From Epiperipatus broadwayi (lineage: Eukaryota > Onychophora > Udeonychophora > Euonychophora > Peripatidae), in the NCBI GenBank assembly GCA_028023455.1, contig JAQFVV010012672.1:872001-936000 (forward strand): a DNA stretch of 64,000 bases, read 5' to 3'. The position numbers were made by a program, and so were the translations under genes. The notes under the pieces are model-generated. The model had not been told where the DNA came from and made no database searches. It was given only the letters and a program-made list of their open reading frames with translations. Shown piece by piece: positions 22,471 through 35,394 of the stretch. The first letter of the stretch is position 1, and the number at the start of each line of letters is the position of its first letter.

Positions 22471-23264
22471 CTGCTCACTGCCAAAACTAATAATAGATAA
22501 TACTTTTACTAATAGCAGTTTCAAAAATAGGAAACAATATTATTTTACTACAAAAGAAAGACTGTACAATAGATGTTTTGGACTGAAAAAAATAATTATC
22601 ATTTTAATGTTATAATGCATTACATAAATCATCCAATTTACTGATATTTCACACATTTTTATAAGTCGAACACAAATATCTTCAAAATAGTTTTTTATAT
22701 TTAAATTTTCACAGACAGATACTAAACTATCTATATGGCATCTGCTAATCCTACAAATGAGACTTGGATACCTATTCATAATATTTTTAACCAGTGACAG
22801 CACATAAACATTTTAAGCAGAGTTGCTTTATTACTCTATTACCAACAAAAAGCAAGCAAGGAAAACAAAACAAAGCATTTCTAATTTTGCAACTAGATAA
22901 TCATTTTATTTTTCCATATCAATTAATATTTCAGTTTTACCAGCTTTTAAAAAATATCTGCTAGTAATGCTATAAAGTTTTATGATGATAAACTTTATTT
23001 GGATTTTGATGCTTCTACATCCTTAGAACCATCTCTTTGGGAGAAAACATTCTACATTAAAAGATAGCCGGGGTAATCCTAATAGTGATAACAATTAAAG
23101 TATTGCAGCTAGAGAAATTATTTAAAAAGCACACAAATCTGTAGCTACAATGATTAATATTAGAAGTAAGAATATTGTTTTTGCTTCAGTAGATACAGAG
23201 ATAAATAACTGGGTTATTCAGCCTGCAATATACTTGCTGTAGACTTGGTTTAGTGTGTCAAGAA

Positions 23265-23911
23265 GATAGTATTGTGACAGAGCTGAAAGACAGTATACAC
23301 ATTCTTCAGTCAATGACTGTCATATAGATGAATGGTAGTCTACTCTTTCTAAACAGAATTATCGTCACAGAGCTGTAAAACAGAATTACTGTTCTCCAGA
23401 CAATAGTGACTAAGCTAAATGGTTTATGCAGTATCACAAGTCCACATTTAAGACTGAAAGCTACTAGACTAAAACACCAACCCAAGGCAAGCTGTCGAGT
23501 ATAGTCAGAAGGGTTACCAGACCTACTCAAAAGGCAAGCTGATGTAGTGCCACTGGAAGTGGCTGGGAATCTGTATGAATATGTGTAATTCTTTCTTTCA
23601 TAGTTCATTCTAGAACTAGGAGTTATACTTCATCAACAATAGCAGTCAGAGTGTAAACATTGTAAATATAGTGTAATATACAAATATATATCTGTTTTCA
23701 TGCTTCATTAATAAATACTAACCTGTTTGTTGTGCTATTAGTAACAGTTGAATGTATTTGGAATATTTAAATGAAGTTAAATTTTTCTTAAAACATCCTC
23801 ATATTATATGTTGGAAATAGTCCGATATAAACGTACAACTAGAACATCATAATCACAAACCTTCAGGAAAATGCTATATTTTCACATGTTTGTGTTTATA
23901 TACATCCAACA
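23265..23911 (+). mobile_element. Gypsy 5' LTR (LTR-B), 5'-truncated and interrupted
   Basis: From about 23265 it matches LTR-C: the ACAGAGCTGAAAGACAGTAT repeats, GCTAAATGGTTTATGCA, the CCTACTC and AGCTGATG segments, AACTAGGAGTTATACTTC and GTTTTCATGCTTCATTAATA. At 23726 the match stops and resumes at about 23880 (CACATGTTTGTGTTTATAT). The intervening 150 bp are a separate repeat. The first roughly 190 bp present in LTR-A and LTR-C are missing. Confidence 0.7.
23727..23879. mobile_element. Short repeat inserted in LTR-B
   Basis: AACAGTTGAATGTATTTGGA and AAATGAAGTTAAATTTTT match the tail of the composite element at 13.36-13.41 kb; AATCACAAACCTTCAGGAAA matches its leader at 13.60 kb. Here tail and leader are in opposite relative orientation compared with 13 kb, as if two inverted, truncated copies were joined. 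It splits the LTR, so it is the younger insertion. Confidence 0.5.
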
Positions 23912-24730
23912 GTTTGTGCAATGAACAAAATACCCCCCCCCCCCATGGCTGGAAAAAAGTTTAAAATGTTTTTCACCTTTAGGTTATTAGATTTTGACTT
24001 TAATCACAAAAAAATTGCTGCTAATATTATTGGCTCGATCAATAAAAAAAATTTTTAATCAAATATCGGTGGTACTCATTAATAATAAAGGCAGAAACTT
24101 CCCTAATTGGTTAATAGATTTTGTCTTTAATCAAAGCTACGCTAATAAAGATTATATATCAATTTGAGTGAAAAGACTCGCATTAATAAAAATATAATGG
24201 AAAAAAAAGAGAATAAAGTATAATGGTGAAAATTGGCTCAATTGAAGAATTTGATTTGACCTATCCAGAAAACTGGCTATTTATATGCAAATCAAATCCA
24301 AAAGCCTGAGTTAAAAATTAGCCATCCTTGTCTCTGTTGTTAGGCCTCAGACTTATGAGGTTCTTTAAGCTCAAGCAACTCTTGAGGTGCCATATGAACT
24401 TGGATTTTAACAGAGCATTGTCTCTACTAAATAATGTTTATGCTTCAAAACCCTTAATGTTAACGCAGAGATACCATTTCAATCTCTGTAGATAAGGGGG
24501 GTGGGCTAGAGATTTTGCTATTAGAATAAAAACACTAGTTTAAAATGTAATTTCAAAGACTCTGATATAACATTTGATTTTGCTGTCTCTCAAGAATAGC
24601 AGAATCAAAGCTAGTTAAAGAAAATAAACTACAGTATTCAAACTGTTGAGAATTGGTCAATTAAGCATCCAGCTGACAATAAAAAATACTGCTTGATTAA
24701 ACTGACAATAATGTGTAAAATGTTATAGAT

Positions 24731-24850
24731 GTGACCAACCAATACATGCACACATTGAATGTCCACATCAGCATAGTATGTACACGTTGCAAGCATAGCA
24801 GTCACACAAAATCTGCTTGTTTTATAAGAAAACAAATTACTAATGGCAGA
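24731..24850 (+). pseudogene. Gypsy gag zinc knuckle
   Basis: CTRCKHSSHTKSAC has the exact CX2CX4HX4C spacing of a retroelement nucleocapsid knuckle. It is placed as expected, between the 5' LTR and the protease-like segment. The upstream gag (about 23912-24730) could not be read through. Probably codes for RNA packaging in the original element. Confidence 0.6.
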
Positions 24851-24929
24851 ATGGAAAAGTCCATTCCAAAAAGTTGGAAAGGTAATTCAAAATCAAATAA
24901 ACTAAATGCCTGTATAGACAATGTGAGAT

Positions 24930-25040
24930 GCATTGTTTCTGCTTTTAAATGCAGAATTATTATTTATGATACACCTGTAACAATAAAACTGTGCACCAGG
25001 TCTGCAGCATCCATTATATCAAAAAAAGACATTAACTCTC
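24930..25040 (+). pseudogene. Gypsy protease remnant with altered active site
   Basis: VTIKLCTRSAASIISKKD sits where an aspartic protease active site is expected. In retropepsins this position has Asp-Thr/Ser-Gly; here it reads Cys-Thr-Arg, so the copy cannot be functional. It follows the zinc knuckle in the same frame. Confidence 0.55.
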
Positions 25041-25285
25041 ATTAATAAGAAAAATAAATATCAGCTCCTAACAGCAAAAAAATCATGGATTAATTTCCAA
25101 GGCAATCCAATAACACTCTTGAAACAGACAGAATTAAAGTTATGATTCCTGATAAAACTATAGACCTACCTCTGATTGTTTTGTCAAAAATGAGTATAGC
25201 AATTTATTAGGCCATGATTCGTTCAGTCAATTAGGTTTCATAGTAACTAAAGTAAACCAGCTCACAACTATAAGCAAATTAAAAA

Positions 25286-26040
25286 ATGACTACCCTGAAG
25301 TGTTTGATAAAACAATGGATCTATCTTTGGGAACAGACAGTCTATTTTTCATTAAATAAAGAGATAAAATGGTCGACCAGTTATTATTTCAGACAATGGC
25401 CACTGGCCTTGAGAGCTAAAATGGAAGCTGATCTTGAGAGGTTGCAGGTTACAAGGGTCATTGAGGACATATCCTATTCAAAATGGGCTACTCCAATTAT
25501 CCCAATCATTAAAGAAAATAGTAATGTGTGGATTTGTGGTCATTATTGATGCATTATCAATAAAGCATTGGTATCTGATAATTATCCACCACCATCAGTT
25601 AAGCAGATTATATCCACAATATCAGGTGGGAAAGTTTTTACAAAAATTAATTTAAAACACATACTTGCATCTACCAGTTGATGATCATGCTGCAAGAGCA
25701 TCGCCAATAATCATTCATAAAGATTTAATCAAAATAAACCAGTTGTCTTTTGAAATATTGGTCACCCCAGCAATATTCCTGAGAATTCATTGACCAACTT
25801 GCTACTGAAACACTGTGTGTGCTATCTTACTAAGAAACTCCTAGATAACTTCAAAGCCTTAGGCATTAAAATAAATGTGGACAAATGCATTTTTGAGGCT
25901 AAAGAACTTGAATTTCTAGGATTTAAGATAGATTTAGGTGGCATTCATCCTACACAAAAAAAGATAATGGCAATCAAAGTAGCAAAGATACTGGTGAACA
26001 AACAAGAGCTACAGTCTTTTTTGATCTTGTGAATAATTAT
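25286..26040 (+). pseudogene. Gypsy reverse transcriptase, decayed
   Basis: PLALRAKMEADLERLQVTRV then SKWATPIIPIIKENSNVWIC form the standard N-terminal RT region of Ty3/gypsy elements; SDNYPPPSVKQIISTISGGK and FTKINLKH follow (25575-25660). Further on, LGIKINVDKCIFEAKELEFL and IHPTQKKIMAIK (25860-25985) match the thumb side. The YxDD catalytic segment should fall between and is absent or destroyed around 25680-25830. Stops and frameshifts throughout. Confidence 0.75.
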
Positions 26041-26630
26041 GACAGTTTTTTATATCCTAAAACTGATGCTGCTAAACCACTATACAGACTTCTGGACTAA
26101 AATGCAGTCTAAAAGTTGAACAGCAAACATGATAGAGCTTTTAAAAACTGGAAGACTTAACAGCATACTCAATAATACTCAATAATATTGGCATATTTCA
26201 ACTCTGAAAGAGCTCTGATACTAACTTATGATGAATTACCAGTAGAAACAGATGCTGTGTAGTCTCATAGAAATGATGTCACACATTTCCCTATAGCATT
26301 TGCATCAAAGTTTCTTTCAAAAACTGAAAAAAACTATACTCAGAGTAACAGAGAGGCTTTAGCCTTGAAAATTGGCATTAAAAAATTTCATGATTATCCT
26401 TATGGTCAATGATTTTTAGTACATATTAATCATAGACTACTAATGGGCATTTTTACCTATGATAAAGGGATTCATCAACATGTTATACCACAAATGATGA
26501 GATAGTTTAATTTCTTATCAGGTTGTAATTTTAATCTGGAATACATTGAGGGAAAAAAATTCTCCATATTGATGCCTTAAGTTTATTGCCTGCAGAGACT
26601 GCAGACAATGTAAATTCAATATGTTGACAG
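26041..26630 (+). pseudogene. Gypsy RNase H region, decayed
   Basis: FPIAFASKFLSKTEKNYTQS then NREALALKIGIKKFHDYPYG (about 26291-26410) is the typical gypsy RNase H block; LVHINHRLLMGIFTYDKGI and NFNLEYIEGKKFSILM follow. It directly continues the RT region in order. The first catalytic aspartate region near 26230-26260 is disrupted by stops. Confidence 0.72.
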
Positions 26631-26699
26631 CAAAACAGTAGTATCATAGATCACTATTGATCGTGGATTTCAAAGGCTACTGAAATAGATCTAAGAGAG

Positions 26700-27495
26700 T
26701 TGGCCCAACAAAAAACCTGATAAGTTGCACCTAACCTACAGAACTCAAAGGCTAGAGCTCATAATTGAAAATAGCCATATTATCTGGGATCAAGAGTGTG
26801 ATTCCTCCAACTAGATGATTCCTAGGTGCTCAACATGTTACACAATGAGCATCCAGGAATTGTCAGAATCAAAATGTTTAGTCAGATTGTATATGGATGG
26901 TGGACCACTTAGCATTGCTAATGAATTAAAACATCCCATCAAAGAACAAAACAGTTCAGTGATCTGAACCTGAAGGGTACTAAACTAGAATTCATGACGA
27001 TTATGCAGTCCCATATAAGAGCAAACTATTACTAATGGTTCTTTATCTCTTACTCTTAAATAGCTGGAGATAGTGGAATTATCATCACTCCAGTCTACAG
27101 CAGCTATTGAAACTCTTAGAAGGCTAGTTGCTGTACATGACCTGCCTAAAACAATAGTTTCAAACAATGGCATAATTTTTATATCAACAGCATTCAGAAA
27201 ATTTTGAGCCAATAATAGAAATGAACTAGTAGCCTAAGACCTGAGAGCAATAGTTAGGCTAAGAGGCTGATTCAAGAGACAAAAAGATGCTAACAAAGGT
27301 TGACACAGGAAGTTGGAGCACATGTAATGACAGAATTTTGTTAGCACAGCATTCTAAATTGAGCACTGGTATGGAAATAATGCTAGATGAACTATTATAC
27401 AATAGGGTTCTGAGAACCAATCTAATAGGTCTCAGACCTAATTCTTTAAAAAAAAAAAAAGAAATAAAAATAGCAATATTAATATGCAGATAGGT
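26700..27495 (+). pseudogene. Gypsy integrase region, decayed
   Basis: LHNEHPGIVRIKMFSQI (about 26830-26890) matches the zinc-binding HHCC part. AAIETLRRLVAVHDLPKTIV then SNNG (27105-27175) is the core; the second catalytic Asp of the usual SDNG reads Asn. HSKLSTGMEIMLDELLYNRV and LRTNLIGLRPN (27345-27440) match the downstream segment common in gypsy integrases. Stops and at least three frameshifts. Confidence 0.7.
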
Positions 27496-27868
27496 CCTAG
27501 TTTTGTGTCACATATATAGCGAAACCATCAAATGGGTTACAGCATCAGTAATTAAACTTAAAAGAAATAAAAATAGTGGCAGCTAAAACAGCTGTAATAT
27601 ATCATGGACATCAAAATCAACTAAGGTTAAACTACACATGATCAGCAATCAGTTAAGCCTCATGATGAAAAAATTCACAATCTACTAGTGATAATTCACC
27701 AGTCAGTAGTGTGTACCCACAGTTTCAAGATCAATAAACGACAACACTGTACCTGCTGAGATCACCAAGTGAGACGAGGTCACAAAGCAAAAAAGACACC
27801 TATCAATGGAACTGCATAACTACATTCTCCAAAGTTAATTTTAGGTAGTAGGAAAGAATGTCATATCC

Positions 27869-28525
27869 AATCTTGCCTTTAAATCATGGATTAGTCCATA
27901 TCCCATTTTATCTAAATCAGACTGAACATTCATCATATCAAACCAATGCATGTATAAATAGATAAGGCATAACAGATGGTGATGCTCACTGAATCTAAAT
28001 GTTTCCATTATGACTGGAGATCTGGAAATAAATTGTCAAACTTTTAGACGATAGAGTTAGTTCTCCAGAGAATTACTGTCACAGAGCTAAAAGACAGTAT
28101 ACACATTCTGCAGTTAATAATTCTCACACAGCTGATAGCAGTTTACACGTTCTATAGATAAATACTGTTACAGAGCTGAAAGAGAGAATCAACATCCAGA
28201 CAATATCGGTTAAGCTAAATGGTTGATGCAATGAGGCAAGTTCACATTCAGGACTAGCAGCTGCTAGAACCAAATGCTGACGTGAGGCAAGCTAGACCTA
28301 CTCACCAGACAGGCTATCACAATACAGCTGAAGTGGTAAAAAACTATAAGGGCTCATGCAGTCCCTTCTTCCATAATTCACCCTAGAACTAAAAACTATA
28401 CTTCGCCACAGTAGCACGCGGGGTATAGCCATTGTAAACGCAAATGTATATTTGTTTTCATGCTTCATTAATAAATATAGAATAAAACGTATTCTCATGC
28501 GTTTGTGTTAATATAGAGATTTACA
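27869..28525 (+). mobile_element. Gypsy 3' LTR (LTR-C)
   Basis: Begins TGTCATATC, contains the TCACAGAGCT repeats (three, more diverged), GCTAAATGGTTGATGCAATG, and ends after GTTTTCATGCTTCATTAATA and a GCGTTTGTGTTAATATAG segment at about TTACA (28521-28525). The end point is approximate. With LTR-B it brackets the gypsy coding relic. The two differ at many sites, so the insertion is old. Confidence 0.72.
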
Positions 28526-28539
28526 TATAAACACGTCCT

Positions 28540-29590
28540 CTCTTTGTTGTTTTTATGAACTAAACAATAAAATTATTCTTATTGTCAAGTAGTACACATT
28601 GTGTGTTATATACCCTATTTCTAATAAAAAAAATCCAATAGGTTTTGGAGTTTTCTTTCTGTTTACATGTTTAAAACTTTTCTATTAATTGATTTAGATA
28701 TGTAGGTAGTCTTTTTATTTTTAAGATCGCCAAAAACTCTTTTAACTTATTCAAATCATATCTTTCTGCAAACTATGAACAAACTATATTTTCAAAATAT
28801 CATTATTATATAAAAGAATCAGCCGTTAAATTAAGAATTATGATTAATGTGTGTTTTTTAACTCAGCCATAACTTCCTTTTAGGGGGATAAGTTGGATTT
28901 ATTTAATAACTTTACACTATATATATATATTCCATTTTTTATTTTTCCCTTATTAGTAAAAAAAAAATCTCTTTAATTCCAGAAACCATTTCAGCACCCG
29001 TCATGTGAAAGTCACTGACCTTTTCAAATCAGCCAGGATTGCATAATTATTGTCAATTATCTTTAACTAACAAAAGCTTAGACTATTCTTAGAATAATTG
29101 GAGACAAAATCTCTTTAATGAAAGAAAAAGCCTTATTTTTCCATTAAATAAAAAATTATATCTTCCCTTCTTTCTTTTTTATTGCTTTAAAAATATTTTA
29201 ACATCCTTTGCAAAATTGAAATTTAGCAGCTATATGAGATTAATTAATTTAATACTGGCTGTTTCTTTTAAAGATAATTCTTTAACAAGCCTAATGATTT
29301 TAAACGATAAAAGAAAAATTTGAAACCACACACTGATTTATATATACTGTAATTTATTGTTATTATTATTTCTCCTTGCATTATATTTTATTATAAAATA
29401 TATACATATTGTAACGTAATGATCAATAGTATAAAAGATAATATAGTAAATAAATAATGGCAGCTGATGATGATTATATGCTGATACTAAGAAGATGAAC
29501 ACTGAAAGAAATTTAACGAGAGGGAATCAAATTTTTACAGCAATTTTACAAAAAAACAAACAAACCATTTGTGACTTATAATGGTAAGTT
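28540..29590. other. Stretch without recognisable genes
   Basis: AT-rich, with short TA runs near 28920. Nothing recognisable on either strand. Confidence 0.4.
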
Positions 29591-29594
29591 AACG

Positions 29595-30330
29595 GAGTAA
29601 ACGTAAACCGAAGTTATTTAAATCATATAGATTTTGCGGGTGGTGTGGTTGTTTTTACAAATTATGCTTCAGAACTTCACTAAATGTTGCAAGAGTTATC
29701 AGATGAAAGTAAAAAATTAGGAGTAACGATAAATACTAAAAAGCATAATATAATGTTCAATCGAGTTTCTCATAAGAAAAAAATAAAAGACTGATAATCA
29801 TAAATTAAAGATGTTAACTTCAAATACTTTGTTCAGATTATTAATGTAGATAGAAACACAATAGATGAAATTAATCACAGAAATAAACTTAGATGGTGTG
29901 CTTTTGTTAGAAATAACTTAGTACTAAAAAGAAATGTGCATGTGAAAAGGAGATTTTTAAAATATGTGTTTTACAGTTTTTACTTATGGTTCTGAGACTT
30001 GAACATAATACAAGAGCAATAGGGAATTCATACCACTTAATATAGTATGGAAAGATGTATGTTAAAAACAACAAGAATAGATTAAAAATGAAATACATGG
30101 GTGAAAGATCAAACAGATATCACTGATATTAAGAAATTGAAATACAGCTGAGTTGAAATATTTCTAGAAGAGACAATAATAGATGGGCAGTTGAAGTCTT
30201 GAAGTGAATCCCAAGAGACTGTAAAAGACTTAGAAAGAGACCATATGTGAGATGGATGAATGAAATAAAAGTTTGGTGAGATGTTGTACAATCTTTATAC
30301 CATTTAATGAAATATAGTAAACCAGATGCT
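29595..30330 (+). mobile_element. RTE-type LINE, 5'-truncated, strongly decayed
   Basis: Starts inside the RT domain: NHIDFAGGVVVFTN (about 29622-29662) where the catalytic FADD has become FAGG, then MLQELSDESKKLGVTINTKK. It continues through LRWCAFVRNNLVLKRN and YGSET to KRPYVRWMNEIKVW, in the same order as 55003-55740. Stops and small deletions abound. The three short minus-strand frames in this span are shadows. Confidence 0.75.
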
Positions 30331-30369
30331 TTATCCAATTCAATAGTTTCATCCCAAAAATAAACTAAC

Positions 30370-31900
30370 TTTTGTTTTAAAAAAGTTGATAAAGAAAACT
30401 ATTTAAAAGTTAGATATTAAGAATACGTGTAATAACGTACATATGCAGTTGTGTTTTAAAATTCGGTCCTTTCTATTTTTTTTAATAGATTTTATTTTTA
30501 AAATAGTTTTCTTTTAGTCACTTTTTTTTTTCTCAAAGTAATTAAAGGCAAGCAAACTTTTAATCTTATAAAAAAATATTCTAATTTAAAAAAAAAAAAA
30601 GTTAATTCTTTTTAAACAAAGTGTTTTAGTTTTGGAAAGTTTTTTTTTGTAATTGCATTCTTGTTGTTTTGATCGCAATTGATTTTTAATTTATTTTAAC
30701 TAAAGCTGAGACTTGTTATATTTTTTAAAATTAGTTATAAATAAGATTACTTTGATCAGAATCATTAATTAAGATTAAAGTCTGAAATAAAGATTTGCCC
30801 TGGTCATAACTACTAGTTAAAAGATGTTCTTATAAATAGCTCTGGGATTCAGACTAATTATTCTTCAGCTATTGATGTTTATTCTGCTTGTTTAGTTTGG
30901 GATTCAACTTTTAGTATGCCAATTGTGAAACTTCTTTAAATTGCCATGCTGATATCAATTCTGAAGGTCATTGTTTATTTCTAGAAACCAATGCCAAAGC
31001 TATTCATTATGCAGAATCGCCTCAACATAATGCTGTGCTAAGCATCCTAAAGATGAGCCCTGAATCTCAAATCATCCCTGAAAAATCATATCGTAAGAGC
31101 TCAAACCAGAACTGATTCCTAACATTGTCTCCAGCCTTCTGAACAGAAAATGGAAACATAAGATCTTCGCTGGAATTCTATAGTAAAATGAACTATATGT
31201 GCCATGCTGGAAGACCTCCAAGTCTTAAACTTATACCTCGAGGTAACATGTTTCAATATTCTTTCCAGGGTTATAAAGTCACAGCTTAATCTTAAAAAAA
31301 TAATCTATTTTCATAAAATCTTTTGCCTATCAAATTTAAATATTTTGAGCATTTATACTATATATTTTCTGCTTGTGTTTATAGTATGCATTGGAATCTT
31401 AGTTTGTTTTAAATTTGTTTATCTGAGAGTATATTGCTTTATATTTAATACATTTTGTATCCACTCCTTTTATATTTCTAACCCTTGCTAAATACTCTGG
31501 TAAATATGAGTAATTTTCTCTTTTAACTCACCTGTCCCTTTTATCATAATCAATCTAATTAAGCTTGGTTTGCATTTTCTGCAGACCACAACTCTTTTGA
31601 CTGGCAGTTTATCAAGTATATTGTTCTGTTTTTCTTGGTAGAGATTTTATTTTCCATAGTTCAGATTACATAGTCCATAATCTTTTCCTTTTGGGTGAGA
31701 CTAACTTTGGCTGGTTTAAATGTACCTGTTCATAAGCATTTTGCAGAATATGACATTCTTAATTCTGACATTTCTTTTCCAGGCTAAGAAAAGCTTGTCT
31801 GCACTGTCTCATTGGTTCTCCACATGCATCCATTTTTCTAAATCTCTATAAAAAAATGGAATTGGTTTAGATAAACTGCTAGCAGGAAGACATAAGCCTT
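30370..31900. other. Stretch without recognisable genes
   Basis: AT-rich. The GC-richer part at 30780-31200 was read in six frames without a recognisable product. Confidence 0.4.
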
Positions 31901-31912
31901 TCTTAAGTCATA

Positions 31913-32175
31913 GGTGAGAAATGAACTTATCTGCCAGAGTGTTTAAAATTTACATTACTCACATACACTCTCGGATGAATATGCCAACAAATCTAGGTCA
32001 AACTTTCATATTTTGATTGCTCTATTTTGTTTTGTTTTACTTGAATATGAGAAACGAACTTATCTGCCAGAGTATATTTAATATTTACATTACTCACATA
32101 CACTCTCGGATGAATATGCCAATAAATCTAGATCAAACTTTCATATTTTGTTTTGTTTTACTTGAATGTAATAAA
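31913..32175. repeat. Tandem duplication, two ~130-bp units
   Basis: Units share GAACTTATCTGCCAGAGT, TTACATTACTCACATACACT and CTCGGATGAATATGCCAA, then CAAACTTTCATATTTT and a TTTTGTTTTACTTGAAT end. Unit one about 31913-32047, unit two about 32048-32175. Only a few differences, so the duplication is recent. The overlapping 98-codon frame is incidental. Confidence 0.8.
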
Positions 32176-32339
32176 GTTTTAAAGTCTTTTAAATTATTTT
32201 TGGCTGACATTTGCCTTTATGTTTTCTTTCTCAATTGTCTCAACAATATTCATGAGCTCTTGCTCTCCATTTGTGTCAGGTCAGTGCAGATAATCATCAA
32301 CATCAACTTTTGATCACAGTAAACAAATTTTCCAGGTAT

Positions 32340-33720
32340 GCAGTGATCTAATGGCACCCTCTGTGATCAAAAAAGAGTAAGAACCATTCAGTACAATAGA
32401 GAAATGTATTTTGTAATGGTAAGATTTGTACATCTATGCAACAAAATCCAGAGTATAGATAAAACACACTAAAGCTGACTGAATCTAGATGGTGAGACCC
32501 AGAGGTTGGCTAACATTCAATCTGTTCACCCATATTCTTTGATTCAACACCCTTTAAATGACATTTTTTAGGTTACATATGAGTTTCAATTTAAACACAG
32601 ACCAGCATAGCACAGGGTGGAACAAGAGACTTGAGAATGGACATAATAAGGGTTAAATAAACTAATAATATGTTTATTAATAGTTGTCTAATATTAGCAT
32701 ATACATAAATGGTGTACATATCAATATGGAATTGGATGGAAATTAATCTATGAGCAATAAAGAGTGGAAATGAGTTAATATTTTAAGAAATAATTCAATT
32801 AATATAATAAGCAACAAATAATAAATAAAACACACAATAATTACAAAAGAATATGTGGAATCTTATGCTCACAGGAGTTATACAGTCAATGAGATTAGCA
32901 GTTACATATTCTCTCATTTTATATATTTAACAAAACTATCCACAGCAATTAGATTTATGCTTCATGAGAAACATATTAGCCAAAGATATAAGAATACATA
33001 CCTACAGTGCTTATCTGTCTATATATAAGTTTAAAGAATGAGCACATAATCAACTCAAAGATACCCAGGTTAGCATGTTAATCAAGATTAGGATTCAGCC
33101 TAATGGTGAATAATCATTTGATATGGATGAGAGAACTGATTTAACCTAGGTTTACCTACACGTTATGGCACTTATTAAAATATTAATAAAGATAATTATG
33201 GTGTGAGTTGGTCATTATTCATGGCTTCAGCATATAATGCACAGTACCTTAGAACCGAATGACTTACTATGAATATAAGAACATCAAAAGTTCAGGGAGT
33301 CAGATAAGCTTTTAATACACAATCTGGACCCTCGTATTCCAGTTCTAAAATATTGCTTTATTCGATCTAAATGGATGAGCATGACCTCCATCAGTAACTT
33401 ATCAGAAAACATGCAGCAAGCAGTTAATGTACAGTGTATACTTCCTAAGAACACACAAATATACATCTATCAAACATAAATATATTTAACTAATTTATGA
33501 TGCATTGAAAACAGATATCATTTATCTGCACAACTATGTAATCCAGCTCTCAAGACTATATTAATCATACTATATTTAGAGACTAAATAAATTAGTACCT
33601 TAGTTTAAAATACCAGACCTGTGTCTCTAATATATAAAGAGGGTAAAACATATTTGATGGAAAATTAGTGATAAAACATTATAAATATGCTTTATTATTA
33701 TCTCTATAGCTAGTTTCTTA
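32340..33720. other. Stretch without recognisable genes
   Basis: Intergenic-looking AT-rich DNA; no motif in any frame. Confidence 0.4.
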
Positions 33721-33730
33721 TCATAGACAT

Positions 33731-33930
<200 letters not shown>

Positions 33931-33939
33931 AAGTTATAA

Positions 33940-35385
33940 TTTGTAACTATGCTGAGAAAACTACAATATTATCTAGGATGTACCTGATTATAAATACATG
34001 AACGAATACAAATCAATCAGTTAAAATAATAATAAAATCTCAAAACAGTAAGTTGGGTGTAACAAATTCAATTAGTTAATATTTATTAAAATGAAGATAT
34101 GAAAGATATCTTCACAAAGAAAGACTGAAATTATATATATTCACGGTTTCGAGTTATTTGGCATATTAAAATATATATATAATAAAAATGATAAAAATAT
34201 GAAGATAAACTGAAATAGAATAAATAGGCATGATTAACCACAGTAGTTTATAGATTAAATTAGATTATTATAGTGTTACAATTTGGGAAAGATCATTTTA
34301 AAATTATAAGTTTTAATTTCAAACAAGATTGAGTTTGCATTAATTAGAACTTAGAGACAGATTTTAAACATTTATTTATTTTATAGCTAGCTTTGATAGA
34401 TACTACTTAAAAGATTAACAGTTTATAAAAAGAGCTCTATGGCAATTGGAAATGTTACCGATTTTTTTCATTACAGTTTCAGGCATACTGGATGGTGATG
34501 TTGGCACTATTTCTTCTTGGGTAGATGGCTTAGTTTCCATTAGAATCTTCTTACAACAGGCTGCTGGCTGGGACACTATTTATCACAGTGGTAATGGTTA
34601 ATTGTAATGACATGTTAAAAAAGAGACCATAGACCATCCCCTCCCACAGGAAAAGTGACAAGCCTATGCCCTCTACTCCACCTTGCTGAATTTCAAAATG
34701 GGTGTGGATTCAGTTTACCACTCAATTGTTAGCAAAACAGTATCTATATTGATTATTAAAAATTAAACTATTTATATGATTTTATCCTTGGCCATCTAGT
34801 TGTTTACAAGTTTATAGGCTGCTGAAAAATCCATTAGCACATATGTGAGAATTAACATATTTAATTTCTAAATTTCAACTTTAATTTTGTTTTAATTTTA
34901 AATATCTATTAATATTGTTCAGTAGAGCTGGTTAAGTGCACATTTTTTAAAACTTTATTAATTTTTAGAAAAACATTATTGTAAACTTAAGATTTAAAAT
35001 TTAGACTTACGCTATGCAGGTGTGGTGGCTTAATTAAAATTGTTTACTAGTTTAAATCAAAACAAAATTCATAAGCGATAAAAACTAATTCTTTTGTTAT
35101 TTATATAGGATGGCAATATAAATTAAATCACTATGCGACTTTTAAAAATAAATATATGCCTATAATATATATATATGTCAATTTGATCACGGATTTAACA
35201 TTTTCATATATATATATATGTGTGATCATACTCGTATAGCTGTTTAAAGTTGCATATATATGTGTGGTCATACACATATTGCTGTTTAAAGTTGTTCTCA
35301 TAGGTTCTCTGAGAGAATTTAAATCTGGCACAGGTGTAGGTGTAAGGGAAAAATAGGTGAAACAGGCAAGTGATCAAAATTGACT
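33940..35385. other. Stretch without recognisable genes
   Basis: Contains a slightly GC-richer part (34480-34740) with no recognisable frame, and a ~50-bp imperfect direct repeat at 35215-35290 (GTGTGATCATACTCGTATAG, then GTGTGGTCATACACATATTG, each followed by CTGTTTAAAGTTG). Confidence 0.4.
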
Positions 35386-35394
35386 GTTTCAATG

